DNA from: JALENY01 sp036310185
Lineage (GTDB): Bacteria > Bacillota > Clostridia > Lachnospirales > Lachnospiraceae
Direction of reading: 5' to 3'
DNA: 12,940 nucleotides
Assembly: GCA_036310185.1 (NCBI GenBank)
Contig: JAXJSH010000054.1
Location: 1 to 12,940 of the forward strand
Part shown: piece after piece, positions 6,395-12,707 of the stretch
Position numbering within the stretch: position 1 is the first letter of the stretch
How the letters are laid out: each line of letters starts with the position of its first letter
Notes under the pieces: model-generated
The model's database searches: none
Seen by the model: only the letters and a program-made list of their open reading frames with translations
Told to the model about the DNA's origin: nothing
Position numbers and translations under genes: made by a program

Positions 6395-7042
6395 TTACTT
6401 TCGTTTATCACTGAAAACAGATACGATCAGTAAAATCAGCAAAACCGGAACCAGAACCGGCCATAAGAAGCTGACTACCCTTCCGACTACAGTCACCGCC
6501 ACTACCACAACCAGAATTAAGACAATAGTCATGAGCAGGCATCCATGATTGGATTTTGTGTGGTATACTTCCCACTGACCCTGGTCTGAATCCTGCGAAA
6601 CATTTTCTCTGTTTTTTTCATTCTGATATACAGATTCTGACCTGGTCTCCGTCTTCGTGTAAGTCTGCTGCCCGGATGCAGAACCGGCACCGGCATTCCC
6701 ACCATAATTCTGTCCTCTGTAAGCTGCCGGATCCTCTGCCTTATTTGAATCCGCTGTATATTTTCCATCCTTTTCCGAATAAGTTGTCTCCGTCTGCACA
6801 AACTCCGCATCCTCTGCAAACTGCTCCTCGTAAAAGGCCTCTCCTGTCTCCGTATCCAGAATCGTACGGGCGATCATATAGGGATCTCCCAGTTCCTCCA
6901 AAACTTCCTTTTCCGGCTTCCCTGCACGCACTGCACCCTCAATATAACTCTCGTAATACTGAAGATTGCTGATCACTCTGGATCTGGGTAGTTCTTCTGA
7001 CAGCTTCTGGCCTAAAATCTCCAGAAATTGTAATTTGTTCAT
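6395..7042 (-). CDS. DUF1700/HAAS-domain membrane protein
   Basis: A 215-residue protein. Residues 1-62 form the helical DUF1700/HAAS-type domain, with the typical MNKLQFLEILGQKL start, YYESYIEGA (29-37) and LGDPYMIAR (51-59). Residues 63-165 are a polar, low-complexity linker rich in E, T, Q, G and N. Two hydrophobic segments follow (about 168-187 and 189-211), ending in the basic SDKRK tail, so it is anchored in the membrane with the helical domain likely cytosolic. In Firmicutes such domains are often encoded next to PadR-type regulators and may relay membrane or cell-envelope signals; no PadR gene is adjacent here. It has its own promoter (7107-7135), an AAGGAG site 7 nt before the ATG, and faces the sRNA convergently. 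Confidence 0.88.
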   Translation of the reverse strand: MNKLQFLEILGQKLSEELPRSRVISNLQYYESYIEGAVRAGKPEKEVLEELGDPYMIARTILDTETGEAFYEEQFAEDAEFVQTETTYSEKDGKYTADSNKAEDPAAYRGQNYGGNAGAGSASGQQTYTKTETRSESVYQNEKNRENVSQDSDQGQWEVYHTKSNHGCLLMTIVLILVVVVAVTVVGRVVSFLWPVLVPVLLILLIVSVFSDKRK

Positions 7043-7106
7043 TCACACTCTCCTTATTGTTACGACTGCCTGTCTCAATAGTTTCATCATGATTTCTCAT
7101 ATTCCT

Positions 7107-7135
7107 ATTATACTCATTTTCTTCCAATATGCAAA
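7107..7135 (-). promoter_or_regulatory. Promoter of the DUF1700/HAAS gene
   Basis: Minus strand: -35 TTTGCA (7135-7130), 17-nt spacer, -10 TATAAT (7112-7107), giving a leader of about 60 nt before the ATG at 7042. It lies after the terminator of the ABC transporter operon, so this gene is a separate transcription unit. Confidence 0.75.
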
Positions 7136-7182
7136 CAAAACCCGTGCCCCGATCAGAAGAAACGCCCTCCTCCGTACCATTC

Positions 7183-7222
7183 AAAAAAGAACCGTTCCCT
7201 GCCCACAGACAAAAAACGGTTC
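7183..7222 (-). terminator. Intrinsic terminator of the amino acid ABC operon
   Basis: Minus strand: GAACCGTT (7222-7215) pairs with AACGGTTC (7196-7189), with an 18-nt loop, then six T (7188-7183). It starts 15 nt after the ATPase stop codon. Confidence 0.85.
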
Positions 7223-7237
7223 AAATCAATCTTTGTA

Positions 7238-7978
7238 TTATATAATTTTGGATAAAAATTCTTTCAGACGCGGATTTTTCGGGTTTGTAAAGAACTCCTC
7301 CGGAGCAGCCTCCTCCAGAAGCTGACCATCTGCCATAAACAGAATGCGGTCTGCTACTTCTTTCGCAAAGCCCATCTCATGGGTTACAACAACCATCGTG
7401 GTTTTTTCTTTCGCCAGATCAGTCATAACCTTCAAAACCTCACCGACCATCTCCGGATCGAGGGCTGAAGTAGGCTCATCAAAAAGCATAACCTCCGGTG
7501 CCATGCACAGCGCCCTTACGATGGCAATACGCTGCTTCTGTCCGCCGGACAGCTGATTCGGATACGCGTCTGCACGATCAGCCAGTCCTACCCTTTCCAG
7601 ATACTTCATGGCAGTCGCCTCCGCTTCTTCTTTTGACTTGCCCTGAAGTTTCATGGGCGCGATGGTCATATTTCTTAAAATCGTCATATGCGGGAACAGA
7701 TTAAAATGCTGGAATACCATTCCCATCTTCTGGCGATGTTTATCCATATCAACTTTCGGATCCATCAGATCCACACCATCCATAATAATCTGGCCGCCAG
7801 TCGGCTCCTCCAGTCGGTTCAGACAGCGTAAAAAAGTACTCTTTCCGGAACCGGACGGTCCAACGATAACCACAACCTCGCCTTTATAAATATCAGTAGA
7901 AACATCCTTTACCGCATGAAGGCCACTGAAATTTTTCGATAAATGTTTTACCTGAATCAAAGGTTTTTTATCGCTCAC
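7238..7978 (-). CDS. glnQ: Polar amino acid ABC transporter ATP-binding protein
   Basis: A 246-residue ABC ATPase of the GlnQ/HisP polar amino acid importer group, the cytosolic motor of the importer encoded upstream. All nucleotide-binding motifs are intact: Walker A GPSGSGKST (40-48), Q-loop Q90, signature LSGGQ (143-147), Walker B VMLFDEP (163-169), D-loop SALD (171-174) and switch H200. The start is GTG at 7978, with AAAGGAGG 10 nt upstream inside the permease gene. The reading frame overlaps the permease end by 11 nt, which implies translational coupling. It is last in the binding protein-permease-ATPase operon and is followed by a terminator. The substrate (glutamine, cystine or another polar amino acid) cannot be settled from this subunit. 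Confidence 0.96.
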   Translation of the reverse strand: MSDKKPLIQVKHLSKNFSGLHAVKDVSTDIYKGEVVVIVGPSGSGKSTFLRCLNRLEEPTGGQIIMDGVDLMDPKVDMDKHRQKMGMVFQHFNLFPHMTILRNMTIAPMKLQGKSKEEAEATAMKYLERVGLADRADAYPNQLSGGQKQRIAIVRALCMAPEVMLFDEPTSALDPEMVGEVLKVMTDLAKEKTTMVVVTHEMGFAKEVADRILFMADGQLLEEAAPEEFFTNPKNPRLKEFLSKII

Positions 7979-8645
7979 TGTTTCTCAGCCTCCTTTCAAG
8001 CACTTTTACAAAGTAGCTGAAAATCATAACCAGACACAAATAAATTGCAGCTACCAGAAGAAGCGGTACATACGCATTATAAGTCTGGCTTCGGATAATA
8101 TCGCCGCCCTTTGTCAAATCCTGCAATGCAATATAACCGGAAACCGAAGTTTCCTTCAAAAGTACGATAAACTCGTTTGCCAGTGACGGAAGTACATTTT
8201 TAAAGACCTGCGGCAGAATGATATAAATCATAGTCTGCACGTAATTAAATCCCAGGCTTCGTCCGCCTTCAAACTGGCCATTGTCAATGGCCATGATGCC
8301 GCCTCGGATAATCTCCGCCACATACGCGCCGGAATTGATACCAAAGGCAATAACCGCCACCACAACCTTACTGTCCATGAAAACAAAAATAATATAATAC
8401 ATGATCAAAAGCTGAACAATAACCGGAGTTCCCCGAATGACCGTCAAATAAATCTGACAGATTATATTCAGCACTTTCAGCTTATGTGTCTTTTCATAGG
8501 TAGAGCGGACAACAGCTACCAGAAATCCCAAAACAACGCCCACAATTACAGAGAAAAAAGTAACCGTCAGTGTGGTTCCAAGACCCCTAATCAGATACAT
8601 ATACCTTTCCTCTGCAATCAGATTGTCGTAGAGTGCTTCTAACAT
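7968..8645 (-). CDS. Amino acid ABC transporter permease (HisM/GlnP family)
   Basis: A 225-residue inner-membrane permease with about five hydrophobic segments. The family signature RGTPVIVQLLIMYY is at 71-84. The EAA coupling loop at about 124-153 (key residues E126, G127, G128, G132, and ILP at 143-145) docks onto the ATPase. The start is the ATG at 8645, preceded by GAGAGGAG at 5 nt; extending upstream to a TTG would swallow that site. It begins 28 nt after the binding-protein stop and overlaps the ATPase gene by 11 nt. A single permease suggests a homodimeric channel, the usual arrangement when only one HisM/GlnP-type gene is present. Confidence 0.95.
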   Translation of the reverse strand: MLEALYDNLIAEERYMYLIRGLGTTLTVTFFSVIVGVVLGFLVAVVRSTYEKTHKLKVLNIICQIYLTVIRGTPVIVQLLIMYYIIFVFMDSKVVVAVIAFGINSGAYVAEIIRGGIMAIDNGQFEGGRSLGFNYVQTMIYIILPQVFKNVLPSLANEFIVLLKETSVSGYIALQDLTKGGDIIRSQTYNAYVPLLLVAAIYLCLVMIFSYFVKVLERRLRNSER

Positions 8646-8673
8646 ATTTACTCCTCTCAATTACAGGCCAGAC

Positions 8674-9426
8674 TTATTCAGCTGTAATATATTTGTTTAT
8701 GATTTCATCCAGTTTTCCGGACTCTTTCAGAGATGCCAGCGCTCCGTTGATTGCTTCCTGCAGTTCTTCATTATTTTTTGCCACAGCGATCGCATACTCT
8801 TCATCTGTGAAATGCTCTTCCAGAATTACAAGACCTTCGTTCTGTTCAACAAATACTTTTGCCGGTTCCTGGTCGATAATGACGCAGTCTATTTTATCTG
8901 TCAGAAGTGACTGAACTGCCTCAAAACCTTTATTGTAACGTTCAACTGTTGTATCTTCTAAATCACTTGCATAGATGTCACCGGTTGTGCCAAGCTGAAC
9001 ACCAACCTTTTTTCCTGCCACATCATCCGGAGTTTTAATATCACTGCCCTCTTTTACGATGACAACCTGAGATGCCTGTGCATAAGTGTCCGTAAACAAT
9101 ACATTTTTCTCACGTTCCGGGGTGATGGTCATACCAGCCGCACCAAAATCAACTTTTCCGCTTGTTACTGCCGTGATGATTGAATCAAATGCCATATCTT
9201 CAATAACCAGCTCTTTTCCGAGTTCATCACAGATAGCCTGTGCAATCTCGGCATCGATACCTATAATCGTATTTCCGTCGTAATACTCATATGGCGGAAA
9301 CTCAGCGTTAGTTGCCATAACCAGAGTATCTTTTTCATCCAGAGATTCTTTCTTACTGCCGCAACCGGCCAAAGCCATAGAGGCTGCCACACCTACTGTC
9401 AGTAAAACAGCTGTTAACTTCTTCAT
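8674..9426 (-). CDS. Amino acid ABC transporter substrate-binding lipoprotein
   Basis: A 250-residue extracellular solute-binding protein of family 3 (SBP_bac_3). Residues 1-21 are a lipoprotein signal peptide ending in lipobox LAGC with C22 as the lipidated cysteine, so it is tethered to the outer face of the membrane. The mature domain begins at about 34 with LVMATNAEFPPYEYYDG and contains FGAAGMTITPERE (94-106), with the carboxylate-binding Arg at 105. It also has the VGVQLGTTGD loop (141-150) and CVIIDQEPAKVF (181-192), with the likely amine-binding D185. These are ligand residues of the polar amino acid group. It leads the importer operon; the AGGAGG site is 9 nt before the ATG. The ligand specificity is open. 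Confidence 0.96.
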   Translation of the reverse strand: MKKLTAVLLTVGVAASMALAGCGSKKESLDEKDTLVMATNAEFPPYEYYDGNTIIGIDAEIAQAICDELGKELVIEDMAFDSIITAVTSGKVDFGAAGMTITPEREKNVLFTDTYAQASQVVIVKEGSDIKTPDDVAGKKVGVQLGTTGDIYASDLEDTTVERYNKGFEAVQSLLTDKIDCVIIDQEPAKVFVEQNEGLVILEEHFTDEEYAIAVAKNNEELQEAINGALASLKESGKLDEIINKYITAE

Positions 9427-9470
9427 ATCTTTTTTCCTCCTGAATATACATGTTCCTGCATACTTATTCG

Positions 9471-9498
9471 ATTATAACATTTTTCCCTCAAAATACAA
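9471..9498 (-). promoter_or_regulatory. Promoter of the amino acid ABC operon
   Basis: Minus strand: -35 TTGTAT (9498-9493), 16-nt spacer, extended -10 TG-T-TATAAT (-10 at 9476-9471). The leader is only about 40 nt, too short for a known amino acid riboswitch or T-box, and no such structure is visible. Confidence 0.8.
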
Positions 9499-9512
9499 GT
9501 ATCACGGGCAAG

Positions 9513-9542
9513 AAAAAGCCCTGCTCCATAAAAAAGCAAGGC
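9513..9542 (-). terminator. Intrinsic terminator after the ZIP transporter gene
   Basis: Minus strand: GCCTTGCT (9542-9535) pairs with AGCAGGGC (9525-9518) through eight pairs including one U-G wobble, then TTTTTCTT. On the plus strand that wobble becomes a C-A mismatch, so the hairpin is directed to the minus-strand transcript. It starts about 10 nt after the stop codon. Confidence 0.85.
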
Positions 9543-9552
9543 CCAAAACGCT

Positions 9553-10329
9553 TCAGGATAATGCGACATCCAGAATCATCATAATGACAAAACCCACCGC
9601 AAAACCAACTGTTCCTATGTTCGAATGTTCACCCTCCGAGGATTCCGGTATCAGTTCTTCCACAACCACATACATCATAGCTCCCGCCGCCAAAGATAAC
9701 AAATAGGGCAGCACCGGTTCTATATGTGTGGCCAGAAAAATTGTAACAGCAGCTGCAATTGGCTCTACAATGCCCGTAAGCATGCCATAAAACCATGCAC
9801 GCGGCTTGCTGACCCCTTCTCCGATCAGCGGCATGGAAATGATTGCTCCCTCCGGAAAATTCTGAATCGCAATCCCCACTGACAAGGCCAGCGCACCAGC
9901 CAGCGTCAAACCTGTATCTTCCATCAGCATTCCTGCAAAAGCCACACCAACCGCCATCCCTTCCGGGATATTGTGAAGGGTCACTGCCAGAAGCAGCATC
10001 GTTGTCCTGCTGAAGCCACATTTTATTCCTTCCGGTCCTTTACAATCCATGTGGAGGTGAGGGATCAATTTATCCATTAACAGCAAAAACAGGATTCCAA
10101 GGATAAATCCGGCTGCTGCTGGAATAAAGGCCAGTTTTCCCATGCCCGATGCCATCTCCATAGATGGAATCAGCAGAGACCAGACAGATGCCGCCACCAT
10201 CACTCCGGATGCAAAACCAAGCAATATTTTCCTGGTCCGTTCCCCCATCGCATTCTTTAAAAACAGTACACAGGCCGAGCCTGCCGCCGTTCCGATAAAC
10301 GGAATCATGATTCCAATAAATGTATTCAC
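9553..10329 (-). CDS. ZIP family divalent metal transporter
   Basis: A 258-residue membrane protein with eight predicted hydrophobic segments, of the ZIP (ZupT/GufA-like) family that imports zinc, iron or manganese. TM4 carries LHNIPEGMAVG (118-128; H119, N120, E123). TM5 carries IQNFPEGAII (155-164; Q156, N157, E160). These form the binuclear metal site; a Gln replaces the first His of TM5, as is common in this bacterial subgroup. E189 lies in TM6. The loop after TM3 has H91, H93, C96 and C104, a likely cytosolic metal-binding patch. The start appears to be GTG at 10329; an ATG seven codons later is possible but has a poorer site. It stands alone with a terminator after it and a 17-bp palindrome in its putative promoter. 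Confidence 0.94.
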   Translation of the reverse strand: MNTFIGIMIPFIGTAAGSACVLFLKNAMGERTRKILLGFASGVMVAASVWSLLIPSMEMASGMGKLAFIPAAAGFILGILFLLLMDKLIPHLHMDCKGPEGIKCGFSRTTMLLLAVTLHNIPEGMAVGVAFAGMLMEDTGLTLAGALALSVGIAIQNFPEGAIISMPLIGEGVSKPRAWFYGMLTGIVEPIAAAVTIFLATHIEPVLPYLLSLAAGAMMYVVVEELIPESSEGEHSNIGTVGFAVGFVIMMILDVALS

Positions 10330-10432
10330 CCCCGAACACCTGCCTTTCTAAAATAACGTTACTGCTATATTATGCATTTTTCAAAAAAAATCCATTCAAA
10401 TCACATGTCCGTATCTTGTTTCCAACTTTATT

Positions 10433-10461
10433 GTTATAGTACCATTATTTTCTGAAAATAA
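10433..10461 (-). promoter_or_regulatory. Putative ZIP gene promoter
   Basis: Minus strand: -10 TATAAC (10438-10433), 17-nt spacer, weak -35 TTATTT (10461-10456). This would give a leader of about 95 nt before the GTG start. The weak -35 coincides with half of the palindrome at 10445-10461, as expected for a regulated promoter, but the match itself is modest. Confidence 0.45.
10445..10461. promoter_or_regulatory. 17-bp palindrome, possible Fur-family operator
   Basis: TTATTTTC-T-GAAAATAA is a perfect 8-1-8 inverted repeat (7-1-7 core TATTTTC-T-GAAAATA). Fur, Zur and PerR boxes have the same 7-1-7 architecture. It lies over the spacer and -35 of the putative promoter for a metal transporter. 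AT-rich palindromes can arise by chance, so the assignment rests on position and symmetry. Confidence 0.45.
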
Positions 10462-10518
10462 CAACCCTGTGGACAATTTCTGCTAAACTGCCCGCAAACA
10501 AAATAGTATAACAAATGC

Positions 10519-10551
10519 AAAAAAACAGCAGTTAAAGTTAACTTTAACTGC
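10519..10551 (-). terminator. Terminator of the six-tRNA operon
   Basis: Minus strand: the perfect palindrome GCAGTTAAAGTT/AACTTTAACTGC (10551-10528), extended outward by a few more pairs, is followed by TG and seven T (10525-10519). It starts 10 nt after the 3' end of tRNA-Arg. Confidence 0.92.
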
Positions 10552-10560
10552 CGTTATCCA

Positions 10561-10634
10561 CGTGCGCTAGAAGATTCGAACTCCCGACCTTTTGGTCCGT
10601 AGCCAAACGCTCTATCCAGCTGAGCTAAGCGCAC
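10561..10634 (-). tRNA. tRNA-Arg (anticodon ACG)
   Basis: Minus-strand cloverleaf of 74 nt: acceptor GTGCGCT/AGCGCAC, anticodon stem TTTGG/CCAAA with loop CTACGGA (anticodon ACG, expected to be edited to ICG by TadA), T-arm GAGTTCGAATC, discriminator G, no encoded CCA. It is the last gene of the cluster. The spacer to tRNA-Leu contains the hairpin TGAGTC-TTTT-GACTCA (10648-10663). Confidence 0.96.
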
Positions 10635-10665
10635 ATATTCAATTAAATGAGTCTTTTGACTCAAC

Positions 10666-10751
10666 TGCCGCAGACCGGAATCGAACCGGTACGGGTATCA
10701 CTACCCACGGGATTTTAAGTCCCGGGCGTCTGCCAGTTCCGCCACTGCGGC
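10666..10751 (-). tRNA. tRNA-Leu (anticodon TAA)
   Basis: Minus-strand class II tRNA of 86 nt with a long variable arm (TGGGTAGTGATACCCGT region), acceptor GCCGCAG/CTGCGGC, anticodon loop CTTAAAA (TAA) and discriminator A. CCA is not encoded. Only 4 nt separate it from tRNA-Val. Confidence 0.97.
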
Positions 10752-10755
10752 TAAG

Positions 10756-10828
10756 TGGGACCTACAGGGCTCGAACCTGTGACCCTCTGCTTGTAAGGCA
10801 GATGCTCTCCCAGCTGAGCTAAGATCCC
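10756..10828 (-). tRNA. tRNA-Val (anticodon TAC)
   Basis: Minus-strand 73-nt cloverleaf: acceptor GGGATCT paired with the AGGTCCC side (wobble included), anticodon stem CTGC/GCAG with loop CTTACAA (TAC), T-arm GGTTCGAGCC, discriminator A, no encoded CCA. The 47-nt spacer to tRNA-Asp contains nested inverted repeats (TCAAAC/GTTTGA inside GCATTG/CAATGC). Confidence 0.96.
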
Positions 10829-10875
10829 GCATTGCTTACACATCTCCATCAAACACAGTTTGACATCAATGCTGA

Positions 10876-10949
10876 CGACCCAGATGGGACTCGAACCCAC
10901 GACCTCCGCCGTGACAGGGCGGCGCTCTAACCAACTGAGCCACTAGGCC
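10876..10949 (-). tRNA. tRNA-Asp (anticodon GTC)
   Basis: Minus-strand 74-nt cloverleaf: acceptor GGCCTAG/CTGGGTC with two G-U pairs, anticodon stem CCGCC/GGCGG with loop CTGTCAC (GTC), T-arm GGGTTCGAGTCCC, discriminator G as expected for Asp identity, no encoded CCA. Confidence 0.96.
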
Positions 10950-10977
10950 AATTATGTTTCCATAATTAAATCAGTAA

Positions 10978-11051
10978 TGGACCTTCGGGGACTCGAACCC
11001 AGGACCGACCGGTTATGAGCCGGTTGCTCTAACCAACTGAGCTAAAGGTCC
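10978..11051 (-). tRNA. tRNA with CAT anticodon, probably tRNA-Ile2
   Basis: Minus-strand 74-nt cloverleaf: acceptor GGACCTT/AAGGTCC, anticodon stem CCGG/CCGG with loop CTCATAA (CAT), discriminator A, no encoded CCA. I favour tRNA-Ile2 (CAT converted to lysidine-AT by TilS) over elongator Met. The acceptor begins GGACCTT with C4-G69 and C5-G68, known TilS determinants in E. coli, and the body resembles Firmicute and Mycoplasma Ile2 as I recall them. Elongator Met remains possible. Confidence 0.9.
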
Positions 11052-11088
11052 ATAAACCAGATTCGGTCTGAACCGATTACTGATTAAA

Positions 11089-11160
11089 TGACTCCTACGG
11101 GAATCGAACCCGTGTTACCGCCGTGAAAGGGCGATGTCTTAACCGCTTGACCAAGGAGCC
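11089..11160 (-). tRNA. tRNA-Glu (anticodon TTC)
   Basis: Minus-strand 72-nt cloverleaf: acceptor GGCTCCT/AGGAGTC, anticodon stem with loop CTTTCAC (TTC), T-arm GGGTTCGATTCCC, discriminator A, no encoded CCA. It is the first gene of the six-tRNA operon. Confidence 0.96.
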
Positions 11161-11191
11161 ATGTTGTCGTTTTCTCTCAGCGACGAAATTT

Positions 11192-11220
11192 ATAATACCA
11201 TACCTTATTTACAAATGCAA
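11192..11220 (-). promoter_or_regulatory. Promoter of the six-tRNA operon
   Basis: Minus strand: -35 TTGCAT (11220-11215), 17-nt spacer, -10 TATTAT (11197-11192) with TG just upstream. It lies 31 nt before tRNA-Glu. The leader can form a small GTCG/CGAC hairpin. Confidence 0.8.
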
Positions 11221-11498
11221 GTACTTTTTTAAAAAATATTATATTTTTTTCTTTCCATTTTTTCTTTCATTCAGATGCTGCTCTCCCCACGAATTTACGC
11301 TTCCTTTTATCTGCCTTTCCTCCTATTTGGCTTTCCTAAATTATGGTTTTAACCTATGACGCAAAAGCTGGCTGAAAAGTCTCCTCAAAAAGGTTTCTTC
11401 CGAATTTTTTCGGACTTAAAATCTCTGCGTAACAGATTTCATAAATTCCTTTTGATTTTTATTATTCGCACATTACATAATCCAAATTTTATCAAATA
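11221..11498. other. AT-rich intergenic stretch without a supported gene
   Basis: Between the divergent tRNA operon and the DUF6062 gene. Short open frames occur on the plus strand (for example from the ATG at 11356) but lack ribosome binding sites and look like low-complexity AT-rich sequence. The only structure seen is a TCCGAA-TTTT-TTCGGA hairpin near 11399-11414. I see no RNA gene or known regulatory element. Confidence 0.5.
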
Positions 11499-11507
11499 TG
11501 ATATAAT
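11499..11507 (+). promoter_or_regulatory. Extended -10 promoter of the DUF6062 gene
   Basis: Plus strand TG-A-TATAAT (-10 at 11502-11507) without a good -35. The roughly 100-nt leader contains competing hairpins CTCAGA/TCTGAG (11547-11564) and ATACT/AGTAT. A regulatory role is not established. Confidence 0.5.
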
Positions 11508-11616
11508 CTTTATCATAAATGTTAATAAACAGCTTTCTGAAATGTCCTCAGATACTTTTCTGAGTATTGATATACCATAAATCCTTTTCAAAAAAAACAG
11601 AAAACCGGAGGAAAAT

Positions 11617-12387
11617 ATGAAAGAACAGATTTATACTATACCACTTATGGACGCATTTCGTTCCAACGACGAATGCCCTTTTTGTTTTATCGAACGCAAT
11701 CTTGAACAGCACGCCATGGACTTCGTTCTGGGATCCGGCGCCTCCTATATGGAAGACGATATCCGGGCTCAGACGGACGAATCCGGATTTTGCCGCACCC
11801 ACTTTGAGAAAATGTACAGCTACGGCAATCGCCTTGGTGCCGGTTTAATCCTTTCCACTCACATCAGGAAAAAAAATCAGGAACTGGAACAGATCATCAA
11901 AAATTTTACGCCCGGCAAAACTTCCATGCTGGACAAATTCAAAAAAAATGCTGCATGCTCCGATAAAAAAACAAATATCGGCCAATGGGTGCAGGACCAG
12001 GAAAGTCACTGTTACATCTGTGATTATATGAAAAAAACTTATGCCAGATATCTTGACACATTTTTTGAAATGTACCGTAAAAATCAGGAATTTGTGGAAC
12101 TTTTGAAAAACAGCAAAGGTTTCTGCCTGCATCACTTTTCAGATCTGGTTGAATCTGCAGAGCATAAACTGCCTGCAAAAGAAAAAGCTGCATTTTATGA
12201 TATTCTGTTCCCACTCATGACAGATAATCTGAAACGGGTACAGGGAGATGTAGAATGGTTTTGTGACAAGTTCGATTACCGAAATAAAGATGCCGACTGG
12301 AAAAATTCAAAAGATGCATTGCAGCGAAGTATGCAAAAGATGGCCGGCGGTCATCCTGCTGATCCAATCTACACACAGGATCGCTAA
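11617..12387 (+). CDS. DUF6062 family protein with two CxxC...CxxH modules
   Basis: A 256-residue protein that I match to the clostridial DUF6062 family; function unknown. It is soluble, without signal peptide or membrane segments. Two similar modules are visible. Module one has C20-P-F-C23 and then GFC59-R-T-H62-F. Module two has C132-Y-I-C135 and then GFC170-L-H-H173-F. The CxxC to CxxH spacing is nearly the same (35-36 residues), so this looks like an internal duplication that could bind two metal ions or clusters. The conserved C-terminal stretch WFCDKFDYRNKDADW (214-228) followed by SKDALQRS is typical of the family. The start has GGAGG 5 nt before the ATG. It is the only plus-strand protein gene here and a monocistronic unit. 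Metal binding is inferred, not shown. Confidence 0.92.
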   Translation: MKEQIYTIPLMDAFRSNDECPFCFIERNLEQHAMDFVLGSGASYMEDDIRAQTDESGFCRTHFEKMYSYGNRLGAGLILSTHIRKKNQELEQIIKNFTPGKTSMLDKFKKNAACSDKKTNIGQWVQDQESHCYICDYMKKTYARYLDTFFEMYRKNQEFVELLKNSKGFCLHHFSDLVESAEHKLPAKEKAAFYDILFPLMTDNLKRVQGDVEWFCDKFDYRNKDADWKNSKDALQRSMQKMAGGHPADPIYTQDR

Positions 12388-12470
12388 AAATTCTGGATTT
12401 ATATAAGTTCAGTTGAGACGATTGTTGCGTTCATAACCTGAATAATATTCCAATTTAGTATAAGAATTCA

Positions 12471-12554
12471 TAAAACTCAGAACATGGCTGTATTATCTCC
12501 ACATTATGTATAGAAACATTATTTCCACATTATATACATATGTTCTGAGTTTTA
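12471..12554. repeat. 84-bp element with 15-bp terminal inverted repeats and internal direct repeats
   Basis: Ends TAAAACTCAGAACAT (12471-12485) and ATGTTCTGAGTTTTA (12540-12554) are perfect inverted repeats. The 54-nt interior holds two direct copies of a 21-mer (12492-12512 and 12518-12538, consensus ATTATYTCCACATTATRTAYA, 18 of 21 identical), spaced at 26 nt. It could be a MITE or recombinase-binding end of a lost mobile element, or a long-loop terminator, since TTTTACTTTTT follows on the plus strand. No transposase is nearby. Confidence 0.6.
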
Positions 12555-12618
12555 CTTTTTAAGTCCATTTTTCAGAACCGTTCTTTGTTCTTTTCTATCA
12601 TAATCTGCAGATTTCTCA

Positions 12619-12641
12619 AGATGGAGGCGAATCCTCCATTT
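12619..12641 (+). other. Hairpin of unknown role
   Basis: ATGGAGG (12621-12627) pairs with CCTCCAT (12633-12639), loop CGAAT, extended by one G-U and one A-U pair on the plus strand only. No T-run follows, so it is not a classical terminator. It may be part of a read-through 3' end. Confidence 0.35.
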
Positions 12642-12671
12642 GACCCCAACATCAATATAATCTTACAGCAC

Positions 12672-12703
12672 AAAAAATCCTGCAGACTCTCATCTGCAGG
12701 ATT
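12672..12703 (-). terminator. Terminator after tRNA-Asn
   Basis: Minus strand: 11-bp stem AATCCTGCAGA/TCTGCAGGATT (12703-12693 with 12686-12676), loop TGAGAG, T-run on the minus side (12677-12672). It starts 4 nt after the tRNA-Asn 3' end and ends the rRNA/tRNA transcript. Confidence 0.92.
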
Positions 12704-12707
12704 CCAG

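Larger units (their letters stand above)
12388..12671. other. Intergenic region between the DUF6062 gene and tRNA-Asn
   Basis: No coding gene is supported here. It holds the palindromic element at 12471-12554, a 12-bp palindrome AATCTGCAGATT (12602-12613), and a hairpin at 12619-12641. The first 80 nt after the stop codon show no terminator, so the palindromic element may serve as one for the DUF6062 transcript. Confidence 0.5.

Noticed and set aside
9427..9470. Possible riboswitch or T-box before the amino acid ABC operon
   Set aside because: The leader is only about 40 nt and shows no conserved fold.
10469..10562. DnaA-box-like sequences (TTGTCCACA on minus near 10469-10477, TTATCCACG on plus near 10554-10562)
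   Set aside because: Only two one-mismatch matches, no cluster, no dnaA/dnaN nearby; one lies next to the tRNA terminator. Not enough for an origin.
11356..11580. 74-aa open frame on the plus strand in the DUF6062 upstream region
   Set aside because: No ribosome binding site, low-complexity AT-rich composition, and it overlaps the likely promoter and leader of the DUF6062 gene.
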